Shown: one piece after another, positions 1 to 5,737 of the stretch
How the letters are laid out: the number at the start of each line of letters is the position of its first letter
How positions within the stretch are numbered: position 1 is the stretch's first letter
Source: Clostridiales bacterium
GTDB taxonomy: Bacteria > Bacillota > Desulfitobacteriia > Desulfitobacteriales > Desulfitobacteriaceae
Reading direction: 5' to 3'
NCBI GenBank assembly: GCA_027357125.1
Contig: DAHVVW010000066.1
Location: 1 to 8,627, forward strand
DNA: 8,627 bases
Translations under genes and position numbers: made by a program
Notes under the pieces: model-generated
Told to the model about the DNA's origin: nothing
The model's database searches: none
Seen by the model: the letters and a program-made list of their open reading frames with translations, nothing else

Positions 1-2
1 TT

Positions 3-248
3 TTCCTTTTTTATTTTAGCTTGTTCCTGCTCATTTTTGCAGGATCCAAGCAAGATTTCAAAAACAAAAAAGGTAAAATTATAAAGATGTTGGTGTTGCC
101 AGCCATTCTTGGATTAATTATTGCCTTTTTATCTGTGCTTAAGTTCTACATAATCTATAAAATAGTTGTTCTGCTATTTTTAATTGTAACTTCCGTCTTA
201 AGTTACTGGCATTTTGGCGATTCCGTCAGACGTTGGCTTGAGAAGTAG
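3..248 (+). CDS. C-terminal part of a small hydrophobic membrane protein, unknown function (5' partial)
   Basis: This reading frame is open from the left edge to a TAG at 246-248, about 81 codons. An in-frame TTG lies at 21, but no Shine-Dalgarno sequence precedes it, so the true start is probably outside the window. After a hydrophobic beginning comes a lysine-rich stretch (KQDFKNKKGKIIK), then two hydrophobic segments, roughly residues 23-46 and 47-63 counted from the TTG. It ends in a charged tail, FGDSVRRWLEK. This fits a membrane protein with a short helical hairpin. GC is about 33% by hand count, clearly lower than in the genes to the right. It converges on the spoVB-like gene with a 7-bp gap and no visible terminator between them. 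I do not recognise the family. The chance of a spurious ORF is moderate because of the low GC. Confidence 0.45.
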   Translation, partial: FLFYFSLFLLIFAGSKQDFKNKKGKIIKMLVLPAILGLIIAFLSVLKFYIIYKIVVLLFLIVTSVLSYWHFGDSVRRWLEK

Positions 249-255
249 ATGATAT

Positions 256-1797
256 TTATTTTAGCGGAAGGTATTTCCCGAGCCAGGGAATTCGACGTAA
301 ATCAGAGCGGGTAATTGCCCCATTTAATACCAGGATAACGGTATACACAATAAGCCCGGCTGTCAGTTTTTGCAGGGAGGCTGAGTATCCCCAACCTAAA
401 GGACTGAGGAAGCGGAAGCTTATTGCCATGCCAAAGCCGGCCGTGAGAGGTTGGAGCACAAAATGCTGAAGGTCTAAGGCCATGCCTGAGTAGCGGATAA
501 TAGACAGCATATTCAGAGAAGCCATAGTTACCCAGCCGAGCATATAGGCCCAGGCGCTTCCGCGCAGGCCCCACTGAGGGATGCCCGTCAGGATAAACAG
601 CAAAGGAACACGGACTCCTGCTCCGACTATAGAAATAAGTACGGGAAGGTGTACTTTTCCAAGTCCCTGGAGAATTCCGGTGGTTGTTTGCTGAAGGTAG
701 GCAAAAATTCCGCCCAGAGCTAAGACTCTTAGGATGGGGCCGATATTCGGGCTTTTGAAAAAAGAAGTCAAAGGGTCGGCAAAGTTAAAAAGGATGATTA
801 AACAGGGAAGCCCCAGAATAATTGTTAAGCGGATTGCTTCACTGCTGCGCGAACGGACGGTTTGATACTGCTTGCGCGCTGCTGCCTCCGAAATTGCCGG
901 AACGAGTGAGGTTGCCAGCGCAAACGTGAAAACACTTGGAAAGGTAAGAAGGGTAAAAGCAGATCCGCCCAGCTGTCCGAAAAGAGTGGTTGCTTCGCGG
1001 GCGCTATAACCCGCGACTTGTAAGCGCGAGGGTATGAGCATGGCATCAAGCGCCGATAATCCGGAGGACATCAGTCTGCCCAGGGTTACGGGAGAAGAGA
1101 GGCGCCAGAGACGGTGCAGGGTATGCTGCAGTGGAGGGATACTTTCCCCGGAAGTGGGAAGGTTTTTTTTACTCTTTTGATACTGAAAGATAATGACCAT
1201 AAGTCCAATAATCTCCCCGGATAACATGCCCAGGGCCAAGCCCGCAGCGCTCCATTCAACTCCGCGGGCAGAAAAGGAAAGCGCGCCTGTAAATCCTATA
1301 GTAACACGGGTAATTTGCTCAAAGATTTGGCTTACAGCTGTAGGGATCATATTTTGCAGCCCTTGAAAATACCCACGGAAAGCTGATGAGACTGAAACTA
1401 CAAAGATCGCAGGGACGCAAATGCGGAAGATGTTTAAGACGCGGGGGTCAGGGAAAATCCGATTAACTAAAACAGGGGTTAGGACATAAAGAAGGAAAGC
1501 CACCACCGTTCCGGAAATAGTTAAGATTCCAAGAGCCAAACGGAAGATGGCCTTGGCCTGGGTTCTATGCCCCAATGAGATTTCTTCTGATACCAATTTG
1601 GCAACCGCCAGGGGGATTCCGGCGGTGGTAAGAACCAGAGCTGTCATGTACACAGGAAAGACCATGTTAAAAAGGCCGTAAGCTTCCCCGCCAATGTAAG
1701 ACATAATTAGGTATTGGTAGATGAAACCAAGAATTCTGTTAAAGAGGTTGGCTGCCAAAAGAATAGTAGCTCCATAGACAAAAGTGCGTTTTGCCAT
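256..1797 (-). CDS. spoVB: Stage V sporulation protein B-like flippase (MOP superfamily, polysaccharide transporter family)
   Basis: This is a 513-residue multi-spanning membrane protein, close to the roughly 518 residues of Bacillus SpoVB. The N-terminus (MAKRTFVYGATILLAANLFN, then RILGFIYQ, then SYIGGEAYGLFNM) and the segments AGIPLAVAKLVSEE, FRGYFQGLQNMIP and SLVPAISEA are typical of SpoVB/MurJ-like flippases. The C-terminus, DLRRIPWLGKYL, also matches the SpoVB ending. Alternating hydrophobic segments along the whole length fit about 14 membrane helices. In Bacillus, SpoVB is needed for spore cortex formation and is thought to move lipid-linked peptidoglycan precursors across the forespore outer membrane. 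I chose the ATG at 1797 rather than an upstream in-frame ATG at 1824, because AGGAGG lies 6 nt before it and the family begins MAK. Clostridia often carry several paralogues, so the exact orthology (SpoVB versus YtgP or YkvU types) is less certain than the family. It is transcribed divergently from iadA. Confidence 0.85.
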   Translation of the reverse strand: MAKRTFVYGATILLAANLFNRILGFIYQYLIMSYIGGEAYGLFNMVFPVYMTALVLTTAGIPLAVAKLVSEEISLGHRTQAKAIFRLALGILTISGTVVAFLLYVLTPVLVNRIFPDPRVLNIFRICVPAIFVVSVSSAFRGYFQGLQNMIPTAVSQIFEQITRVTIGFTGALSFSARGVEWSAAGLALGMLSGEIIGLMVIIFQYQKSKKNLPTSGESIPPLQHTLHRLWRLSSPVTLGRLMSSGLSALDAMLIPSRLQVAGYSAREATTLFGQLGGSAFTLLTFPSVFTFALATSLVPAISEAAARKQYQTVRSRSSEAIRLTIILGLPCLIILFNFADPLTSFFKSPNIGPILRVLALGGIFAYLQQTTTGILQGLGKVHLPVLISIVGAGVRVPLLFILTGIPQWGLRGSAWAYMLGWVTMASLNMLSIIRYSGMALDLQHFVLQPLTAGFGMAISFRFLSPLGWGYSASLQKLTAGLIVYTVILVLNGAITRSDLRRIPWLGKYLPLK

Positions 1798-1803
1798 GTG
1801 ATT

Positions 1804-1809
1804 CCTCCT
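1804..1809 (-). promoter_or_regulatory. Ribosome-binding site that sets the spoVB start
   Basis: Read on the minus strand this is AGGAGG, 6 nt before the ATG at 1797. It decides between this start and the in-frame ATG at 1824, which would place the site inside the coding sequence. Confidence 0.8.
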
Positions 1810-1846
1810 GCCGGAAATAACCATGTCTTGCTAAAGACTCTAATAA

Positions 1847-1874
1847 CTTTATGCGCTCGGCAAAAAGGAGATTC
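1847..1874 (-). promoter_or_regulatory. Possible sigma-E-like promoter for spoVB
   Basis: On the minus strand a GAATCT (1869-1874) is followed after 14 bp by CATAAAGT (1847-1854). Sigma-E promoters of Bacillus have a -35 near GAATATT and a -10 near CATACAAT with 13-15 bp between, and Bacillus spoVB is expressed in the mother cell under sigma-E. The -10 match is fair and the -35 match is partial. The element lies about 50 bp upstream of the ATG. It was chosen partly because of the expected regulation, so treat it as a candidate only. Confidence 0.25.
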
Positions 1875-1933
1875 TCTTGGTTTGAATTTTTTAAAACGGA
1901 ATTTTTTGAGTGGTTATCATTCTGTAAAAGGAT

Positions 1934-1945
1934 TTTATTAATAAA
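1934..1945. repeat. Perfect 12-bp AT palindrome in the spoVB-iadA divergent region
   Basis: TTTATTAATAAA reads the same on both strands. It sits between the divergent genes, about 115 bp upstream of iadA and 140 bp upstream of spoVB. It could be a regulator site, but AT-rich palindromes arise easily by chance. Confidence 0.3.
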
Positions 1946-2041
1946 CGGAGAATTTTTAAATAAAGGGCAATGCTGCTAATATTCAAAAACCAGGATGTTG
2001 AAGGAGGAATAAATAGTTAATATTGGGGTATTCTACCTCGG

Positions 2042-2049
2042 AAGGGGAG
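2042..2049 (+). promoter_or_regulatory. Ribosome-binding site of iadA
   Basis: AAGGGGAG lies 8 nt before the ATG at 2058. An ATG at 2050 is immediately closed by TAA (ATG CCT TAA), and that TAA overlaps the iadA ATG as TAATG. Only the 2058 ATG opens the long frame. Confidence 0.65.
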
Positions 2050-2057
2050 ATGCCTTA

Positions 2058-3236
2058 ATGTGGCAGCTTTTAAAAAACGTATCTATATTTTCTCCCGAGC
2101 CTAGTGCTGAGACAGATGTTCTCCTGGTTGACTCAAGGATTGCGGCCATAGGCAAGGGTTTAACGCTTCCTTCTTATGCCAAAGGGGAAGTAATTGAAGG
2201 ACATGGGTATAAACTTGTTCCTGGTTTTATTGACGCTCATGTTCACATCTGTGGCGGCGGTGGGGAAGCCGGTCCCGCTTCGCGTACTCCGGAAATTCAG
2301 CTTTCCCAAGTAACGCGCGCGGGGACTACAACCGTTGTTGGCCTTTTAGGTACTGATGCCATTTCCCGCTCCGTGTCAGAGCTCCTAGTTAAGGCGCAGG
2401 CTCTGGCAGATGAAGGATTGACCACTTTTATTTACAGCGGCGCTTACCAAGTTCCGACCAGAACGTTATTACCGACTTTGCGCGAGGATTTGGTCTTAAT
2501 AGACAAAGTGATCGGGGCCGGAGAAATTGCAATTTCCGATCATCGCTCCGGACAACCGCAGCTCGCTGAGCTTGAACACTTGACTGCTGAAGCCAGGGTC
2601 GGAGGTATGTTAGGGGGCAAGGCCGGAATTGTCCACTTGCACCTAGGTGAGGGAAAACGCGGGCTTGAGCCAGTGTGGACGATCCTGAACCAAACCGAGA
2701 TTCCAATCACCCAATTTGTCCCTACCCATATCAACAGAACTTATGCCTTACTGGAACAAGGGGTAGAATTCTTGAAGGCTGGAGGACATATAGATCTGAC
2801 GGCAGGGTGTGATGATTTTCCGCTTGAATTACAAGTGCCGGCGGTTCTTAGCATGCTGCATAAGCGCGAACTCTTAAACCATCAAGTGACTGTATCTTCG
2901 GACGGCAATGGCAGCATGCCGATATACAATGACGCTGGCGTGCTGGTGGGCATGGGGGTAGGTTCAGTAGATGTCCTCTGGCGTGATGTGCGTGAGGCCG
3001 TAGTGAATTACGGTTTGCCCTTAGAAGCAGGCTTGCGTGTGCTAACGTCTAATGTGGCCACAGTCCTGCGCTTATCCCGCAAAGGAATGATCAAGGAAGG
3101 ATACGATGCTGATCTGGTTCTTTTGGATGAAGAGCTGCAGGTAAACACTGTATGGGCTAAGGGGAAATTAATGGTCAAAGACAAAGAACCCATAGTCTTT
3201 GGCACTTTCGAACAGAAAAAAGACATGCTGAACTAA
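2058..3236 (+). CDS. iadA: Isoaspartyl dipeptidase (beta-aspartyl peptidase), amidohydrolase superfamily
   Basis: This 392-residue cytoplasmic hydrolase, close to the 390 of E. coli IadA, cleaves isoaspartyl dipeptides left after breakdown of proteins damaged by asparagine deamidation or aspartate isomerisation. The expected site residues are visible: H61 and H63 in DAHVHICGGGGEAGP, E70 (substrate amine), Y130 in GAYQVPTRT, H195 in HLHLGEGK, H224 and R227 in THINR, and D282 in SSDGNGS. The C-terminal strand motif GYDADLVLLD followed by VWAKGKLMVKD is typical of the family. Lys162 of the E. coli enzyme, whose carboxylated side chain bridges the two metals, aligns here with E156 (GAGEIAISDHRS). 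This implies a glutamate-bridged binuclear centre. The start at 2058 fits the family N-terminus (WQLLKNVSIFSPE) and has a ribosome-binding site. I see no convincing sigma-A promoter upstream. Its stop codon lies inside a 13-bp tandem repeat. Confidence 0.93.
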   Translation: MWQLLKNVSIFSPEPSAETDVLLVDSRIAAIGKGLTLPSYAKGEVIEGHGYKLVPGFIDAHVHICGGGGEAGPASRTPEIQLSQVTRAGTTTVVGLLGTDAISRSVSELLVKAQALADEGLTTFIYSGAYQVPTRTLLPTLREDLVLIDKVIGAGEIAISDHRSGQPQLAELEHLTAEARVGGMLGGKAGIVHLHLGEGKRGLEPVWTILNQTEIPITQFVPTHINRTYALLEQGVEFLKAGGHIDLTAGCDDFPLELQVPAVLSMLHKRELLNHQVTVSSDGNGSMPIYNDAGVLVGMGVGSVDVLWRDVREAVVNYGLPLEAGLRVLTSNVATVLRLSRKGMIKEGYDADLVLLDEELQVNTVWAKGKLMVKDKEPIVFGTFEQKKDMLN

Positions 3237-3271
3237 ATACGGTAACTAAATATGATAACTAAATACGATAA
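3233..3271 (+). repeat. Three tandem 13-bp repeats (CTAAATAYGRTAA) overlapping the iadA stop codon
   Basis: The units are CTAAATACGGTAA (3233-3245), CTAAATATGATAA (3246-3258) and CTAAATACGATAA (3259-3271), directly abutting. The first unit starts at the last base of the final Asn codon and contains the TAA stop. Each unit carries two TAA triplets in the same phase. Because 13 is not a multiple of 3, the three units put stop codons in all three frames. Confidence 0.9.
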
Positions 3272-3310
3272 TTACGCTTAACCTTAACTCCAGGATTCGT
3301 AACTTCAGAC

Positions 3311-3331
3311 TTAACAATACTCCTATGTTAA
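3311..3331. repeat. Inverted repeat TTAACA-N9-TGTTAA upstream of the EF-G-like gene
   Basis: Perfect 6-bp arms lie at 3311-3316 and 3326-3331 around a 9-bp spacer, about 60 bp before the TTG start. It may be an operator half-site pair or chance. I found no convincing -35/-10 pair around it. Confidence 0.35.
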
Positions 3332-3342
3332 ATGCGGGAAGC

Positions 3343-3361
3343 AAAAGGCACCTGTCCTTTT
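3343..3361. repeat. Inverted repeat AAAAGG-N7-CCTTTT, REP-like motif or weak terminator
   Basis: The 19-bp sequence AAAAGGCACCTGTCCTTTT has 6-bp complementary arms. The minus strand reads GGACAGGTGCCTTTT. From memory this resembles GGGGACAGGTGCC-type motifs dispersed in several clostridial and deltaproteobacterial genomes, but I could not check that. As a terminator for iadA it would be weak: only two G-C pairs, a 7-nt loop and an interrupted T tract. Confidence 0.4.
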
Positions 3362-3375
3362 CTTAATAACTTGTT

Positions 3376-3383
3376 AGGGGGAG
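3376..3383 (+). promoter_or_regulatory. Ribosome-binding site supporting the TTG start of the EF-G-like gene
   Basis: AGGGGGAG lies 6 nt before the TTG at 3390. The nearest ATG, at 3400, is out of frame, so the TTG is the supported start. Confidence 0.8.
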
Positions 3384-3389
3384 ATAGTC

Positions 3390-5408
3390 TTGAAGACCTA
3401 TGACACGGGGAACCTGCGCAATGTCTGCTTGTTAGGGCACGGGGGGGCTGGAAAAACTTCACTGGCCGAAGCGCTCTTGTTTACGTCCGGAGCACTAAGC
3501 CGTATGGGGAAAGTTCCAGAGGGAAATACGGTATCGGATTACCTGCCTGAGGAGATTAAGCACAAAGTGTCTATTAGCACGAGCCTGGTGCCGGTAGAAT
3601 GGCAAGGAGTTAAGGTTAATCTTTTGGATACTCCCGGTTATTCTGATTTTTTCGGTGAGGTTAAGAGCGCTCTGCGCGTTGCAGAATGCGGAGTCTTGGT
3701 TCTTTGCGGGGTGAGCGGACTTGAAGTCCAGGCCGAGATGATCTGGGATCAATTGGAGGAACAGAAACTGCCCCGTATGGTATTTATTAACAAACTTGAC
3801 CGGGAAAACTCAAACTTTAACAAGGTCTTAGACCAGCTCAAGGAAGCTTATCCTCAAGCCCGCTTTGTTCCACTCCAGCTTCCGATCGGAGCTGAGAGCG
3901 ATTTTAAGGGTGTTGTGGATATAATTGCCCAGAAAGCCTATTACTACGATGTTAACGGTAGCGGGAGCTATACGGCTAAAGAGGTACCTACTGATTTAGC
4001 AGATGATGTGGAGATGATGAGGGATGCCTTAGCAGAAGCCGCCGCCGAAGCTGATGATGAAATACTCATGAAATATTTGGAGGGCGAGGGTTTAAGCAAC
4101 GAAGAGCTTGTGCAAGTTACGCGTTCAGCCTTGGCTCAGAACTTAATTGTCCCCATTCTCTGCGGCTCTTCCCTTAAAAATATCGGGCCTGCCAATCTCC
4201 TTGATTTTATTCAAGAGAACGTACCACAACCCGAAGTACTGGCACAAAAAGCTGCGCTTGTGTTCAAGACTTTGGCTGATCCGTATGTCGGAAAGATGAG
4301 CTTCTTCCGTGTGTACGGGGGGAAATTTTCAGCGGACAGCTTAGTATATAACACTACAAAAAACTCAGAGGAAAAAATGGGCCAACCCTTTTATCTGCGG
4401 GGGAAAGTACAAGAAACTACTCCTGCAGTTATTGCAGGCGATATTGCCGTAGTAGCTAAGCTGCAGGAAGTCGCAACCGGAGATACGCTCTGCGGCAAAG
4501 ACAACTCTGTGGTACTCCCGAGAATTGAATTTCCTGAGCCCAATTTAGCGGTGGCGATTGAGCCCAAGAGCAAGGGAGACGAAGATAAACTAGGCTCTGC
4601 GATGGCGCGAATGGCAGAAGAAGATCCAACAATCAGAATTGGCAAGAACACGGAAACTAAAGAACTGATTCTTACTGGGTTGGGGGAAATGCATTTAGAA
4701 ATCCTGCAAGAAAAACTGACACGCAAGTTTGGCGTTGCGGTTAACGTGCGGGTGCCGCGGGTTCCATACCGAGAGACTATCCGTAAACCGGTTAAAGTGG
4801 AGGGTAAACACAAAAAGCAAAGTGGCGGGCATGGACAGTATGGGCATGTTTGGCTTAACATCGAACCGCTTATAAGCAAGGACTTTGAATTCACGGAAGA
4901 AGTCTTCGGTGGTGCTGTGCCCAAGCAATATTTCCCAGCAGTTGAAAAGGGCGTGCGCGAAGCTATGCAGGAAGGTATTATAGCAGGGTATCCGATGACA
5001 GATGTGAAGGTTACCCTTTGCGACGGCTCTTATCATAATGTGGATTCCTCCGAGATGGCCTTCAAGCTGGCTGCCATTTTAGCTTTTCGCAAGGGTGCTG
5101 AGCAAGCCAAGCCGGTCTTGCTCGAGCCGGTTGTAGAAGTTGTGGTGCATGTACCGGAAGTATTTATGGGAGACGTGATCGGGGATCTCAATGGCAAGCG
5201 GGGCCGGGTTATGGGGATGGAGGCGGACGAAAAATACCAAGTAATCCGCGCACAGGTTCCACAAGCTGAAATGATGCGTTATGCTGTTGACCTTAAAGCC
5301 TTGACCCAAGGCAGGGGATATTTCGAGATGAAGTTCCTACAATATGAAGAAGTCCCTGCCAAGATCAGTGACAGTTTAGTGACCCAACTTAAAGCTTCCC
5401 AAAACTAA
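3390..5408 (+). CDS. fusA2: EF-G-like translational GTPase (EF-G-2 type, not the housekeeping EF-G)
   Basis: This 672-residue protein has the full EF-G layout: a GTPase domain (about 1-280), then domains II to V. Visible GTPase motifs are G1 GHGGAGKT (16-23), G3 DTPG (80-83), G4 NKLD (134-137) and G5 CGSSLKN (258-264). Domain IV carries SGGHGQYG (478-485) and the tip segment DGSYHNVDSSEMAF (545-558), both shared with EF-G. It differs from canonical EF-G in ways typical of the EF-G-2 branch. P-loop residues GHGGAGKT replace AHIDAGKT, switch I has VSIS in place of GITI, and switch II reads DTPGY in place of DTPGH. Thermus EF-G-2, the best studied relative, binds ribosomes and shows ribosome-dependent GTPase activity, but its cellular role is unclear. 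No str-operon genes (rpsL, rpsG, tuf) adjoin this gene, which supports the paralogue call. It begins at TTG with a good ribosome-binding site and is followed by a terminator at 5488. Confidence 0.9.
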   Translation: MKTYDTGNLRNVCLLGHGGAGKTSLAEALLFTSGALSRMGKVPEGNTVSDYLPEEIKHKVSISTSLVPVEWQGVKVNLLDTPGYSDFFGEVKSALRVAECGVLVLCGVSGLEVQAEMIWDQLEEQKLPRMVFINKLDRENSNFNKVLDQLKEAYPQARFVPLQLPIGAESDFKGVVDIIAQKAYYYDVNGSGSYTAKEVPTDLADDVEMMRDALAEAAAEADDEILMKYLEGEGLSNEELVQVTRSALAQNLIVPILCGSSLKNIGPANLLDFIQENVPQPEVLAQKAALVFKTLADPYVGKMSFFRVYGGKFSADSLVYNTTKNSEEKMGQPFYLRGKVQETTPAVIAGDIAVVAKLQEVATGDTLCGKDNSVVLPRIEFPEPNLAVAIEPKSKGDEDKLGSAMARMAEEDPTIRIGKNTETKELILTGLGEMHLEILQEKLTRKFGVAVNVRVPRVPYRETIRKPVKVEGKHKKQSGGHGQYGHVWLNIEPLISKDFEFTEEVFGGAVPKQYFPAVEKGVREAMQEGIIAGYPMTDVKVTLCDGSYHNVDSSEMAFKLAAILAFRKGAEQAKPVLLEPVVEVVVHVPEVFMGDVIGDLNGKRGRVMGMEADEKYQVIRAQVPQAEMMRYAVDLKALTQGRGYFEMKFLQYEEVPAKISDSLVTQLKASQN

Positions 5409-5487
5409 ACATTCATGCCACTGGCAGAGCGAAAGTAGGGTGTATACAAACCGAAAAATATCTCAGTCAAATAGTGTTTGCTAGAAA

Positions 5488-5530
5488 GGCTTTAGGTCAG
5501 TCAACAAAACTTACTTAAAGCCCATTTTTC
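5488..5530 (+). terminator. Rho-independent terminator after the EF-G-like gene
   Basis: GGCTTTAGGT (5488-5497) pairs with ACTTAAAGCC (5513-5522) as a 10-bp stem with one G-U pair and a 15-nt loop. It is followed by CATTTTTC. It lies 79 bp beyond the EF-G-like stop codon and upstream of the next promoter, so it should separate the two transcription units. Confidence 0.75.
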
Positions 5531-5565
5531 TTGGAAATATTTCCTTTTTGCCACATAGATTAAGA

Positions 5566-5595
5566 TTGAAAGTGAATAAGACTTGGTGGTACAAT
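5566..5595 (+). promoter_or_regulatory. Sigma-A promoter with extended -10 for the giant dehydratase/activase gene
   Basis: A -35 TTGAAA (5566-5571) and a -10 TACAAT (5590-5595) are separated by 18 bp. The -10 is preceded by TGG, giving the extended -10 TGN motif (5587-5589). Transcription would start near 5602, giving a leader of about 135 nt before the ATG at 5738. Confidence 0.65.
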
Positions 5596-5725
5596 ACAGG
5601 CGATAAACTCTGACTTTCTGCTTTTTTCGCTCACCTTTCTATTTCATGGGCTTGGTACTGAGGGACTGATCTTTAGGCCTTAGCACGGAGAGAAGACTTT
5701 GATTTCAATTAATACGACTACATTC

Positions 5726-5730
5726 GGAGG
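5726..5730 (+). promoter_or_regulatory. Ribosome-binding site of the giant fusion gene
   Basis: GGAGG, continuing into GGAGGAAGG, lies 7 nt before the ATG at 5738. The encoded protein then enters the first ATPase motif at once ([13 protein letters not shown]), so this start is well supported. Confidence 0.85.
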
Positions 5731-5737
5731 AAGGAAA

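Larger units (their letters stand above)
5409..5737. other. 329-bp intergenic region: terminator, promoter and long leader
   Basis: No credible gene is visible here. The first part holds a short perfect inverted repeat (TGCCA-C-TGGCA, 5416-5426) and then the terminator at 5488-5530. The middle holds a sigma-A promoter (5566-5595). The rest, about 135 nt, is the untranslated leader of the next gene. The ATGs at 5416 and 5646 open only 7-codon frames without ribosome-binding sites. I recognise no riboswitch class in the leader. Confidence 0.7.

Noticed and set aside
1714..1941. 75-codon plus-strand frame overlapping the spoVB start
   Set aside because: It is mostly antisense to spoVB, has no ribosome-binding site and shows no recognisable protein features.
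2050..2058. Mini-frame ATG CCT TAA overlapping the iadA start codon
   Set aside because: Two codons are too short to be meaningful, and it lies within the spacer between the Shine-Dalgarno sequence and the iadA ATG.
4391..5036. Long minus-strand frames (177 and 113 codons) inside the EF-G-like gene
   Set aside because: They are antisense shadows of a well-conserved coding sequence, with low-complexity Ser/Pro/Thr-rich translations and no ribosome-binding sites.
5416..5426. Perfect short palindrome TGCCACTGGCA after the EF-G-like stop codon
   Set aside because: There is no loop and no T tract, so it is not a terminator. At this length it is easily due to chance, and the real terminator is at 5488.
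5710..5719. TAATACGACT, identical to the first ten bases of the T7 RNA polymerase promoter
   Set aside because: The following bases (ACATTCGGAG) do not match the rest of the T7 consensus, and no phage genes are present. It lies just before a ribosome-binding site and is most likely chance.
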